Shown: positions 1 to 5,853 of the stretch, in pieces | Layout: each line of letters begins with the position of its first letter | How positions within the stretch are numbered: the first letter of the stretch is position 1 | Translations under genes and position numbers: made by a program | Notes under the pieces: generated by a model | Database searches by the model: none | What the model saw: the letters and a program-made list of their open reading frames with translations, nothing else | Told to the model about the DNA's origin: nothing | Origin: a bacterium | Lineage (GTDB): Bacteria > UBP15 > UBA6099 > DSWB01 | Reading direction: 5' to 3' | Assembly (NCBI GenBank): GCA_020061125.1 | Contig: JAGUYV010000191.1 | Location: forward strand, 1-7,413 | Length of the DNA stretch: 7,413 nucleotides

Positions 1-414
1 GCGCACAACCCGGAGTTCGCGGGCTTTGTCGAAGACTGCGGCCTGGATGTGGTGTTCGAGGACATGTGCACGGGCAGCCGGTTTTTCGATGTGTCCGTGG
101 GCAACGCCGCGGATCCGCTGCTCGACCTGGCCCGGGGCTACCTCCAGAAGCCGCCCTGCGCACGCATGATGACCATGGACAAACGCGCCGAAGCCATGAT
201 TGACCGCGCCCGCGCCATGGGCGCTCGCGGCGTGGTGCACCACGCGCTCAAGTTCTGCGACACCGTGCTGTACGACGCGCCCGAACTCAAGCGCCGCCTC
301 GAAGCCGCGGGCCTGCGCACCCTGTTCCTCGAAGGCGACGGAACCCTCGGCTCCATGGGCCAGCTAAAAACGCGCATTCAGGCGTTCGCCGAAGTGCTCG
401 GCGACGATTTGTGA
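1..414 (+). CDS. 2-hydroxyacyl-CoA dehydratase family subunit, C-terminal part (5' end outside window)
   Basis: The reading frame is open from base 1, so the start lies upstream; 137 residues are visible. They match the C-terminal end of the HgdB/FldC/BcrC-type subunits, which carry a [4Fe-4S] cluster and eliminate water from 2-hydroxyacyl-CoA by a ketyl-radical route after ATP-driven one-electron activation, or in the benzoyl-CoA reductase branch reduce the ring. Visible marks are a KFCD motif (Cys86 of the visible part, the usual third cluster cysteine) and the family ending E-x-D-x-x-x-x-x-x-GQ-x-x-TRI-x-AF. Cys23 (DMCTGSR) and Cys53 (PPCAR) may also be structural. The next family member starts 16 bases downstream, so the two probably form the heterodimer. 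The substrate cannot be read from this fragment. Family assignment is strong; dehydratase versus reductase is open. Confidence 0.88.
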   Translation, partial: AHNPEFAGFVEDCGLDVVFEDMCTGSRFFDVSVGNAADPLLDLARGYLQKPPCARMMTMDKRAEAMIDRARAMGARGVVHHALKFCDTVLYDAPELKRRLEAAGLRTLFLEGDGTLGSMGQLKTRIQAFAEVLGDDL

Positions 415-430
415 AAGGACCGGAGAAACC

Positions 431-1636
431 ATGTCCATGCTCGAAAAATATTTCGCGGATCTCGAAGCCGCGCTCAAGAACAAGCTCGATGAAAAAACCA
501 CGGCGCGCCGCCGGTTCATCTACGAGATCGCGCGCATCGGCGGCCGCATGTTCGATCGCGAATGGGCCTCGGCGTGGACCACGGTGTTCGTGCCGTTTGA
601 AATCCTGTACGCCATGGGCGTGGCCGGGAATTTCATCGAGTTCGTGGGCGCCATGCTCGCGGGCAACGGCATGAGCCGCCCGTTCTTCGAGAAAGCCGAA
701 GCCGAGGGCTTCTCCACCGACAGTTGCTCGTATCACCGCACCATCATCGGCGCCGCGCGCCAGGGCATGTTCCCGAAACCGGACTTGCTCATCGGCTCCA
801 GCTTCCCCTGCGACGGCGGGGTCAAGGCCCTGCTGCGTGTGGGCGAAATTTACGACAAACCCGTGTTTCTGCTGCATACGCCCTACGAGCAAACCCCGGA
901 ATCCCTGGACTATCTGGTGAAGCAGTACCGCGCCATGATCGCGCACATCACGGAACAAACCGGCCGCACTCTGGACCCGGACAAACTGCGCCGCGCCGTG
1001 CACAACAACAATGTGGCGCGCGAACACATCGTGCAGGCGCTGGACCTGTGCAAAAACGCGCCCAGCCCCGCGCGCAGCGACGACTGGAAAAACTTCATCA
1101 TCTATGTGCTGCTCGGCGGTGACGACGCCGCGGTGGATGTCGCCAGAATATTTCACGAGGAATTCCGGCACAAGCACGAACACGGAATCCCCGGCCTGCC
1201 GGGCGAGAAATACCGCCTGCTCTGGATTCAGAACCGCATCCAGTTCAAGAACAACCTGATCCGGAAACTCGAGGAAGACTACAAGGCCAATGTGGTCATA
1301 GACGAGTTGAACTACATTTTCTGGGAACCGATGGACGAGTCCGCGGACCCGCTCGAGGAGCTTGCCAGGCGGCAACTCGCGCACCCGCTCATCGGGCCGG
1401 TGGAGCGCCGCCTGGACCTGTTGAAGAAGATGGCCGTGGAGTTCGGCTGCCACGGCGCGGTCAACCCCTCGCACTGGGGCTGCCGCCAGAGCGGCGGCGC
1501 GCGCAACATGTTCAAGGAAACCCTGGCCCAGGCGGGCGTGCCCGTAATCCACCTCGATGTGGATTGCGTGGACGAGCGCAATTTCTCCGAGGGCCAGTTG
1601 CTCACGCGCCTGGAAGCGTTCATGGAAATGCTGTGA
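431..1636 (+). CDS. 2-hydroxyacyl-CoA dehydratase family subunit (HgdA/HgdB/BcrB-like)
   Basis: A complete 401-residue protein with the expected length for the family. A GGAG box at 422-425 sits 5 bases before the ATG, which supports this start. Family marks in order: PFEILYAMG near residues 55-63 (the conserved P-x-E-I-x-x-A-x-G segment), Cys99 (DSCSYHR), Cys127 (SFPCDGG), and the C-terminal HWGCRQ with Cys351, followed by EGQLLTRLEAF. Cys99, Cys127 and Cys351 are the likely three cysteine ligands of a [4Fe-4S] cluster with one open site, as known for 2-hydroxyisocaproyl-CoA dehydratase; Cys340 lies nearby. It probably pairs with the preceding subunit and receives an electron from the activase encoded downstream. 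Because the cluster cysteines are retained it should be catalytic rather than degenerate. Substrate unknown; an atypical benzoyl-CoA-reductase-like function cannot be excluded. Confidence 0.9.
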   Translation: MSMLEKYFADLEAALKNKLDEKTTARRRFIYEIARIGGRMFDREWASAWTTVFVPFEILYAMGVAGNFIEFVGAMLAGNGMSRPFFEKAEAEGFSTDSCSYHRTIIGAARQGMFPKPDLLIGSSFPCDGGVKALLRVGEIYDKPVFLLHTPYEQTPESLDYLVKQYRAMIAHITEQTGRTLDPDKLRRAVHNNNVAREHIVQALDLCKNAPSPARSDDWKNFIIYVLLGGDDAAVDVARIFHEEFRHKHEHGIPGLPGEKYRLLWIQNRIQFKNNLIRKLEEDYKANVVIDELNYIFWEPMDESADPLEELARRQLAHPLIGPVERRLDLLKKMAVEFGCHGAVNPSHWGCRQSGGARNMFKETLAQAGVPVIHLDVDCVDERNFSEGQLLTRLEAFMEML

Positions 1637-1644
1637 GGAAGGAA

Positions 1645-1759
1645 AAAGCGGAACACGAATTAGCACGGATGAAAACAGGATTCACACGAATTCCAAATGA
1701 CATCATTGATTGAATTCGTGCCAATTCGCATGTATTCGTGTCCATTCGTGATCCGCTTT
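1645..1759. repeat. Long imperfect inverted repeat of ATTCGTG type
   Basis: The two arms are 1645-1693 and 1712-1759. They start AAAGCGGA and end TCCGCTTT, and the inner ends are GAATTC on both sides. Most of the roughly 48 positions pair, with scattered mismatches and one length difference. Each arm contains several CACGAAT/ATTCGTG units (for example 1655-1661, 1686-1691, 1715-1720, 1735-1740, 1745-1750). A smaller hairpin, AATGA/TCATT, sits in the loop (1696-1707). From memory, palindromic ATTCGTG repeats of this kind are dispersed in intergenic regions of several bacterial phyla. The element occupies most of the 160-base gap between the dehydratase subunit and the activase, so it would be part of the transcript and could form a large RNA hairpin. 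There is no U tract after the stem, so it does not look like an ordinary intrinsic terminator. Confidence 0.85.
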
Positions 1760-1782
1760 AAGAATCGCCAATCTCTTTCTGC

Positions 1783-1790
1783 AAGGGAGA
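1783..1790 (+). promoter_or_regulatory. Ribosome binding site deciding a TTG start
   Basis: AAGGGAGA lies 6 bases before the TTG at 1797. It selects this non-ATG codon as the start of the activase. The resulting N-terminus (HYAGIDIGS) is exactly where the family normally begins. Confidence 0.7.
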
Positions 1791-1796
1791 CGGACT

Positions 1797-2585
1797 TTGC
1801 ACTACGCGGGAATTGACATCGGATCATTGAGCGCGGACACGGTCATCGTGGACGAACAGGGCAAAATGGTTGCGTATTCCATTCTGCCCACGGGCGCGAA
1901 CAGCATGGTATCCGGCGAGAAATGCTTTAACGAAACTCTTGAAAAAGCGGGCCTCGCAAAACAGGACATCGCGTACATCGTGGCCACGGGCTACGGCCGC
2001 ATCAGCGTGCCGTTCGCGGACAAGGCCATCACCGAGATCACCTGCCACGGCCGCGGCGCATACGCCCTGTTCCCGAACACGCGCACCATCATTGACATCG
2101 GCGGGCAGGACAGCAAGGTCATCAAGCTCGAAAACGGCGGCAAGGTCATAGACTTCGCCATGAACGACAAGTGCGCGGCCGGCACGGGCCGCTTCCTCGA
2201 AGTCATGGCCCGCGCCATGGAAGTCAAACTTCAGGACATGGGGCCGCTCTCGTTCCAGGCAAAAAACAAGATCGAGATCAGCAGCATGTGCACGGTGTTC
2301 GCCGAGAGCGAGGTCATCTCCCTGGTGGCCCAGGCGCAGCCCAAGGAGGACATCATCGCAGGGATTCACGCGGCCATCTGCAGCCGTGTCGGCGGCATGA
2401 TAGACCGCGTGGGCCTTGTGCCCGAGGTCACCATGACCGGCGGCGTGGCCAAGAACACCGGCATGGTGGCCAGCCTGGAAAAACGCACGGGCGTGAAAAT
2501 CAACATCCCCGAAGAGCCGCAAATCGCAGGCGCACTGGGCGCCGCGCTCATCGCGCGCGAACGCGCGCAACAGGAAAAGGAGTGA
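1797..2585 (+). CDS. ATP-dependent activase of 2-hydroxyacyl-CoA dehydratase (HgdC / BadF-BadG-BcrA-BcrD family)
   Basis: A 262-residue member of the ASKHA-fold activases that use ATP hydrolysis to push one low-potential electron into the dehydratase. Start is TTG, supported by the AAGGGAGA box and by family alignment. Visible motifs: GIDIGS near residue 5 (first phosphate loop), DIGGQDSKVI at 100-109 (second phosphate loop), NDKCAAGTGRFLE at 123-135 with Cys126, SSMCTVFAESEV at 162-173 with Cys165, and TGGVAKN at 214-220 (adenosine motif). Cys126 and Cys165 should bridge a single [4Fe-4S] cluster across a homodimer, as the equivalent cysteines do in Acidaminococcus HgdC. Only one activase gene is present, as in 2-hydroxyacyl-CoA dehydratase systems rather than the Thauera-type benzoyl-CoA reductase with two. 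Here it follows the dehydratase subunits instead of preceding them. It ends 6 bases before the next gene. Confidence 0.95.
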   Translation: MHYAGIDIGSLSADTVIVDEQGKMVAYSILPTGANSMVSGEKCFNETLEKAGLAKQDIAYIVATGYGRISVPFADKAITEITCHGRGAYALFPNTRTIIDIGGQDSKVIKLENGGKVIDFAMNDKCAAGTGRFLEVMARAMEVKLQDMGPLSFQAKNKIEISSMCTVFAESEVISLVAQAQPKEDIIAGIHAAICSRVGGMIDRVGLVPEVTMTGGVAKNTGMVASLEKRTGVKINIPEEPQIAGALGAALIARERAQQEKE

Positions 2586-2591
2586 TGCGCA

Positions 2592-3017
2592 ATGACGGTC
2601 CCCGAAAACACTTGGATCATGATGCAGCGGCACATGGGCTACACGGATGATGAAATGGCGCTGTTCCGCAACAACCCCAAAAACGCAGTGGTCATGGAGA
2701 AAGCCTCGGAACTCATGGGCAAGACCCTGGTGTTCGAGGTCGTGGAATCGAGCAACTGCAACAGCGGCCACAAGGTGGGCGATCGCATCGTGTTTGACGG
2801 CGCGGGCAACCTCATCACGAAACTGAACCCCAGGCGCGTGTGCATCTACGCGCTCACCAGCCTGGAGAAACTCATCTTCGCGGCCAATGAACTGATCTAC
2901 GCGGGCGCGGACCCCAACGGCATGTGCTTCAAGGAAACGGGCTGCTTCGATGTGGGCGTGAAATGCGGCGGCTGGGGCCATATCGTGCTGCGCCTCAAGG
3001 TCGAGGACAGGAAATAA
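2592..3017 (+). CDS. Small cysteine-rich protein of unknown function in the dehydratase operon (TIGR04076-like?)
   Basis: A 141-residue soluble protein without signal peptide or membrane segment. The ATG is preceded by AGGAG at 2578-2582, inside the end of the activase gene, so it is co-translated with that operon. It has five cysteines: Cys56 in a CNSGHKVGD segment, Cys84, Cys112, Cys118 and Cys125, the last two in the conserved-looking GCFDVGVKCGGWG stretch. The GHKVGD plus late-cysteine layout reminds me of the small TIGR04076 proteins, but I would not insist on that. A role as an accessory or cluster-handling protein of the dehydratase is inferred only from position. The last 13 codons before the final Lys lie in a 40-bp direct repeat whose other copy is 1.6 kb downstream. 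The present Lys-stop end (AAA TAA) appears to be supplied by an inserted AT-rich segment; the earlier end was probably Ala-stop (GCC TGA). Confidence 0.8.
   Translation: MTVPENTWIMMQRHMGYTDDEMALFRNNPKNAVVMEKASELMGKTLVFEVVESSNCNSGHKVGDRIVFDGAGNLITKLNPRRVCIYALTSLEKLIFAANELIYAGADPNGMCFKETGCFDVGVKCGGWGHIVLRLKVEDRK
2972..3011. repeat. Left copy of perfect 40-bp direct repeat
   Basis: This 40-base stretch starts CTGGGGCCATATCG and ends GAGGACAGG. It is identical base for base to 4581-4620. The bases just outside differ on both sides (G versus T before, A versus G after), so 40 bp is the exact length. It encodes the C-terminal WGHIVLRLKVEDR of the small cysteine-rich protein. It marks the left border of the AT-rich insert, like an attachment site placed in a gene's 3' end. 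Confidence 0.95.
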
Positions 3018-3023
3018 CCGTTC

Positions 3024-3533
3024 TTATCTCTGCTGAAAAAGTCGTTTCTCGATGCTTTCCGGCATTACAAGCTCTCTTCTTTCGACATATGTCGCGAGAT
3101 TCAATAGAATCATATTGCTGACGATGATCCCATAGATAAGAGGATATAGGGCATATCGCAGCGAGGCAAGAAACTCACCGGGCGCAACAATAAACGTTTT
3201 GTTGTACAGTAAATAATTCAATGCAGCGCCCAGCAGCGCGAACGCCCATGCAATTTTGGACATTGTTACAAAAACACTCCGGCTTTTCAGCATTAGTGCA
3301 TGGTCATATACTTCTTTGGAAGAAACATTGGAAAATGCGTCTCTGACTTGAGGAAATCCACATTTGGCCGCTCCCACAAAAACCCCCAACCCTATGATGC
3401 ATAATGAAGGCCAATGAAAAAAGACGCTGAAAAGCGCAATAGGTTGATACTGCACATGGGAGAAACAACGGAACAGCATGAAAAGGCATGACATAATGAT
3501 TCCGGTAATCCTGAACATCCGGCCAACCTGCAT
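3024..3533 (-). CDS. Short MotA/TolQ/ExbB-like membrane protein
   Basis: The chosen start is the ATG at 3533 (169 residues), which has a weak GTGAG box 7 bases upstream. A TTG at 3557 would add eight residues and overlap the previous gene by 8 bases, but has no ribosome binding site. About four hydrophobic segments are visible, near residues 9-22, 42-59, 93-111 and 125-148. The stretch around 39-67 (WPSLCIIGLG ... GFPQVRDAF) resembles the MotA pattern of a P-S-L-hydrophobic helix ending in FP-x-x-x-x-x-x-F. The last helix (ALYPLIYGIIVSNMILLNLA) resembles the final helix of MotA/ExbB channel proteins, where Gly and small residues line the stator. The cytoplasmic loop is much shorter than in real MotA. 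It follows the GYF_2 gene closely and probably makes a complex with it. No MotB or ExbD partner is present. Codon use is AT-rich, as in the rest of the insert. Confidence 0.65.
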   Translation of the reverse strand: MQVGRMFRITGIIMSCLFMLFRCFSHVQYQPIALFSVFFHWPSLCIIGLGVFVGAAKCGFPQVRDAFSNVSSKEVYDHALMLKSRSVFVTMSKIAWAFALLGAALNYLLYNKTFIVAPGEFLASLRYALYPLIYGIIVSNMILLNLATYVERRELVMPESIEKRLFQQR

Positions 3534-3549
3534 GATTCGGCTCACTTTC

Positions 3550-4377
3550 TCAATCAATATTCAACAAGACAAGAAGAAACAAAAGAACAATCGGCACAAG
3601 CGTGTATAATTCTCCGTAAATGTGATGAGTACTTGCCGTATACTTGTCTTTGACGATTTTTGACTGGACGAACAAAAGCAACAGTACAATCGTGGCAATG
3701 ATAAGTCCATAAACGAGATCGATGCTGTTGACCAGGTAAAACAATATGGTGGCTTTTGAAGTTGGTTTGTCCTGGCATATCACAGCAGCAAGTCCAAGAA
3801 GAAAACCCAATGCGCCAACTGACACAGCATTGATGCCAACCGTGCTCATCAGCATCCTGAATAAGCGGCTTTCCTCCGCTGAAGATTGTCTATCCCTAAA
3901 CAAAACGCTTTGAATCATTGGTACTATTCCAAGGAACATACGATCGAAAACGATCAAAGAAATGCTGATGCAGATCCCAATGGTAAAATTTATTGCGGGT
4001 GGATTAAAAATAAAAACTGATATGAATCGGGAAACGCAGTTGATTGGAAAATAGACAAATATACACAATGTGACGATAGACAGGACGCTAAAACAAAAAA
4101 ACAGCCGGAGTATCGTATGCCGGACATATAATCGCGAAGCATTGGCGTCTTCGAATGGATTTGTAGACACAGCATTATTGGCGGCCGCGTATTTGCTGGT
4201 TTTTTGATTTGAGAACTGTTCAATGGAATTTATCTGTTGCCATTCTCCCATGCCATCTCGCCAGATAAGCGTACTCTCGTCAATCCGCCCTCGATTCATA
4301 AGATTCATTATTGCATCAGCGGTCAGCGGGCCGTGACGGTTGCCGTCAATGATAACAAACCAGATCATTTCAGACAT
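3550..4377 (-). CDS. GYF_2 domain protein with MotA/ExbB-like membrane region
   Basis: 275 residues. Residues 5-55 form a GYF_2 domain (WFVIIDGNRHGPLTADAI ... TLIWRDGMGEWQQI), with the usual GP-L, LIWRDGM and EW positions; such domains are thought to bind peptides or act as cytoplasmic adaptors. A polar linker (56-85) follows, then hydrophobic segments near 88-110, 128-150, 183-201, 216-238 and 258-273. The segment 183-240 (NAVSVGALGFLLGLAAVI ... LVYGLIIATIVLLLLF) resembles the two-helix core of MotA/TolQ/ExbB proton channels (G-x-L-G-x-x-x-G-L, then an A/S-x-x-x-x-YGLIIA helix). There is no signal peptide, so the GYF_2 domain should be cytoplasmic. A GGTGA box lies about 7 bases before the ATG. 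The second membrane gene follows within 16 bases. Function is unknown; an ion channel, a transport motor subunit or a defence-type stator are only guesses. Confidence 0.78.
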   Translation of the reverse strand: MSEMIWFVIIDGNRHGPLTADAIMNLMNRGRIDESTLIWRDGMGEWQQINSIEQFSNQKTSKYAAANNAVSTNPFEDANASRLYVRHTILRLFFCFSVLSIVTLCIFVYFPINCVSRFISVFIFNPPAINFTIGICISISLIVFDRMFLGIVPMIQSVLFRDRQSSAEESRLFRMLMSTVGINAVSVGALGFLLGLAAVICQDKPTSKATILFYLVNSIDLVYGLIIATIVLLLLFVQSKIVKDKYTASTHHIYGELYTLVPIVLLFLLVLLNID

Positions 4378-4575
4378 GAAATTGTCACCAAAACGAATAG
4401 TCAGAACATGTTAGATCGAAATTGTATCATAGGGCAAAGACACTGTACAGCACTTTTTACACATTGGGACTGTGACATTAGCAGACGGCGATTCGATCAT
4501 TTGTTTGCCGCGAATCAAGCGCCGTTGCATGCGTGATAATGGGATTAATCATTCGAGGCTAACGGGAGAGGCTGA
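4378..4575. other. AT-rich non-coding lead region of the insert
   Basis: About 200 bases lie between the start of the GYF_2 gene and the orphan gene end. I see no convincing gene here; the open frames on the + strand lack ribosome binding sites and are antisense extensions of neighbouring genes. It probably holds the promoter for the two reverse-strand genes. A short GATTCG/CGAATC inverted pair occurs at about 4490-4516, and no terminal inverted repeat matches the other end of the insert. Confidence 0.5.
4421..4449 (-). promoter_or_regulatory. Possible sigma-70-type promoter for the GYF_2/MotA-like pair
   Basis: On the - strand TGTACA (4449-4444) and TACAAT (4426-4421) are 17 bases apart. 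They match 4 of 6 and 5 of 6 consensus positions. Transcription would start about 35 bases before the ATG at 4377. In AT-rich DNA such matches arise by chance, so this is a weak call. Confidence 0.25.
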
Positions 4576-4626
4576 ATGTTCTGGGGCCATATCGTGCTGC
4601 GCCTCAAGGTCGAGGACAGGGCCTGA
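4576..4626 (+). pseudogene. Orphan 3' end of the small cysteine-rich gene
   Basis: The frame of the duplicated segment reads WGHIVLRLKVEDRA then TGA at 4624-4626, the same C-terminus as the protein encoded at 2592-3017 except for the last residue. An ATG at 4576 is in frame and a purine-rich GGGAGAGG lies just before it, so a 16-residue peptide could in principle be made. Most likely it is simply the displaced original gene end left behind by the insertion. Confidence 0.7.
4581..4620. repeat. Right copy of perfect 40-bp direct repeat
   Basis: Identical to 2972-3011 over all 40 bases. Downstream of this copy the sequence returns to the GC-rich composition of the flanks, and GCC TGA follows in the reading frame of the small cysteine-rich gene. 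This suggests that the right side is the original gene end and that the copy at 2972 was joined to new sequence by the insertion. Confidence 0.95.
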
Positions 4627-4636
4627 CTTACTGGCG

Positions 4637-5812
4637 CTACGGGTTGCGGATAGTGAACAAATCGGCCATGCCGGCTTCGTCCTGCATAAGGGTCTGGATG
4701 CGCTGCTCGTAGGCGCTTGCGGAGAATTGCTCCAGGGGCGCGGGATTCTGGTTGTGAATCGAATACGAATAAATATCCTCGGTGAGCAGGCATTCGAGGC
4801 CGTCGAGGGTTATCGCGTTTTTGCGGGTTGTGATGTTCCAGTTGCTGCATTTGGCGCAGGTGGGATGCTCTGAAAAGTCTCCTTCGAGCAGAGCCTTGCG
4901 CAGCTTCATGTATTTTTCGCCGAGCCAGATGGATTTGAGGGATTGTGTGGCGAGATTGCCCATGTTCATGGTCACGAACCCGTCGGCGCAGCAGGGGTAA
5001 ACATTGCCCTCGACATCAATGTGCATGTGCATCCAGGGATACAGGCAGGGATACCGGGCCGGGGCCGGGAATTTCTTGTTGAGCACCGCGCTGCTGTGAG
5101 GCGAATCCTTGTCCGTGCCCCACTTGAGCAGGCAGACCCTGTGAACGAGCGGCGCCCAGTAGCGCAGAAAGGCGACGGCTTCCGCGGCGTTTGTGTCCTG
5201 AAGAACAAAGTTGAGAATGATCGTGATGCGATCGTGCGGCTCTCGCGCCGCGTTGTATTTGTTGAAGCAGAGAATCGCCTCGATAACTTCGTAGAGCTTG
5301 TCCCTGCTTCTGATGGCGGCGTAAGTGTCTCGCGTGGCGCCGTCAATGCTGATGCGCACCTCCCGGGTTCCGATTTCAAACAGCTCCCGGATTTTTTCCT
5401 CGTTCAGCAAAGTGGCGTTTGTGATGAAGCAAAGCGGATACTTCGCGGCCCTCACGGCGCGGCAGATATCCATGGCGCGCGGGTGGCAGAACAGCTCTCC
5501 GCGCGGCGTGAGGCTCACGGTGGCGTGCGGCGCTTCCCTCGACATAATGTCCAGAATGCGCTCGAACAGCTCAAAATCCATAAGCCCGCCGTGAATGTCC
5601 TGCTTGCGCTGTTCGCTCCACAGGGGGCACATGATGCATTTGAGATTGCAGCGGGACGCGGTGTCTATGTTGATCTGACCCAGCGGCCGCGGCGTGAGAT
5701 GTCCAAATGTTTTCAGTATGATCTCGTCCGGAATCCGAGGAACGCCGGAAATGCCATACTGGAGGAACGGCAACAGATCGAAGCCTCTGGGCGATATATG
5801 GATTTCAGGCAT
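4637..5812 (-). CDS. Radical SAM protein with SPASM-like C-terminal cysteines
   Basis: 391 residues. The radical SAM motif CNLKCIMC (Cys55, Cys59, Cys62) binds the [4Fe-4S] cluster that cleaves S-adenosylmethionine; GE at 105-106 and ISIDG at 154-158 are further core-barrel marks. The C-terminal part has the SPASM-like pattern YPCLYPWMHMHIDVEGNVYPCC (Cys256, Cys274, Cys275), then GNLATQSLKSIW and CAKC (Cys319, Cys322), enough for one auxiliary cluster. Such enzymes often modify peptides, proteins or small precursors; nothing here names the substrate. The ATG at 5812 has no clear ribosome binding site, but there is no better in-frame start before the cluster motif. It lies 41 bases after the hydrolase gene on the same strand, so it is probably in the same operon, and it ends 10 bases from the orphan gene end on the other strand. 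No short precursor peptide gene is visible nearby. Confidence 0.92.
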   Translation of the reverse strand: MPEIHISPRGFDLLPFLQYGISGVPRIPDEIILKTFGHLTPRPLGQINIDTASRCNLKCIMCPLWSEQRKQDIHGGLMDFELFERILDIMSREAPHATVSLTPRGELFCHPRAMDICRAVRAAKYPLCFITNATLLNEEKIRELFEIGTREVRISIDGATRDTYAAIRSRDKLYEVIEAILCFNKYNAAREPHDRITIILNFVLQDTNAAEAVAFLRYWAPLVHRVCLLKWGTDKDSPHSSAVLNKKFPAPARYPCLYPWMHMHIDVEGNVYPCCADGFVTMNMGNLATQSLKSIWLGEKYMKLRKALLEGDFSEHPTCAKCSNWNITTRKNAITLDGLECLLTEDIYSYSIHNQNPAPLEQFSASAYEQRIQTLMQDEAGMADLFTIRNP

Positions 5813-5853
5813 TGGGAGAAAAACCGGATTTCCGCGCCGCGGCGACGCATGCG

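Larger units (their letters stand above)
3012..4620. mobile_element. Inferred 1.6-kb inserted cassette flanked by 40-bp direct repeats
   Basis: The segment between the two 40-bp repeats is clearly AT-richer than both sides: hand count gives 21 G/C of 60 at 3541-3600, against 36 of 60 at 2461-2520. Together with one repeat copy it makes a 1609-bp unit. Removing it joins the small cysteine-rich gene in frame to GCC TGA at 4621-4626, giving a protein of the same length and a tidy convergent gap of 10 bases to the radical SAM gene. Insertion in a gene's 3' end with rebuilding of that end is typical of integrative elements. It carries two reverse-strand membrane protein genes and no recognisable integrase, transposase or terminal inverted repeat, so it would need an enzyme in trans or arose by another recombination route. 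That it is mobile is inference; the repeat and composition break are seen directly. Confidence 0.6.

Noticed and set aside
287-1666. Long open frame on the - strand (459 codons) opposite the dehydratase subunits
   Set aside because: It is the antisense shadow of GC-rich genes with strong family motifs on the + strand. Its translation is rich in Arg, Ala, His and Val without any recognisable motif, and it runs across two genes and a non-coding end.
1637-1796. Intrinsic terminator between the dehydratase subunit and activase
   Set aside because: The inverted repeat is far longer and less GC-rich than a terminator stem, and no T run follows it (1760-1780 is mixed sequence).
1824-2981. Open frame on the - strand (385 codons) opposite the activase and small gene
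   Set aside because: It spans two well-supported + strand genes, shows His/Ala/Arg/Asp-rich shadow composition and no ribosome binding site.
2924-3121. + strand open frame of 65 codons across the left insert border
   Set aside because: It is a frame-shifted reading of the small gene that runs into antisense of the MotA-like gene, without any start signal.
3012-4620. Insertion sequence or CRISPR interpretation of the repeat-flanked segment
   Set aside because: There is no transposase, no terminal inverted repeat, and only two repeat copies 1.6 kb apart. Target duplications of insertion sequences are usually far shorter than 40 bp.
4237-4873. + strand open frames of 99 and 133 codons at the right side of the insert
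   Set aside because: The first is antisense to the GYF_2 domain. The second runs through the orphan repeat in a different frame and then antisense to the radical SAM gene. Neither has a ribosome binding site or family resemblance.
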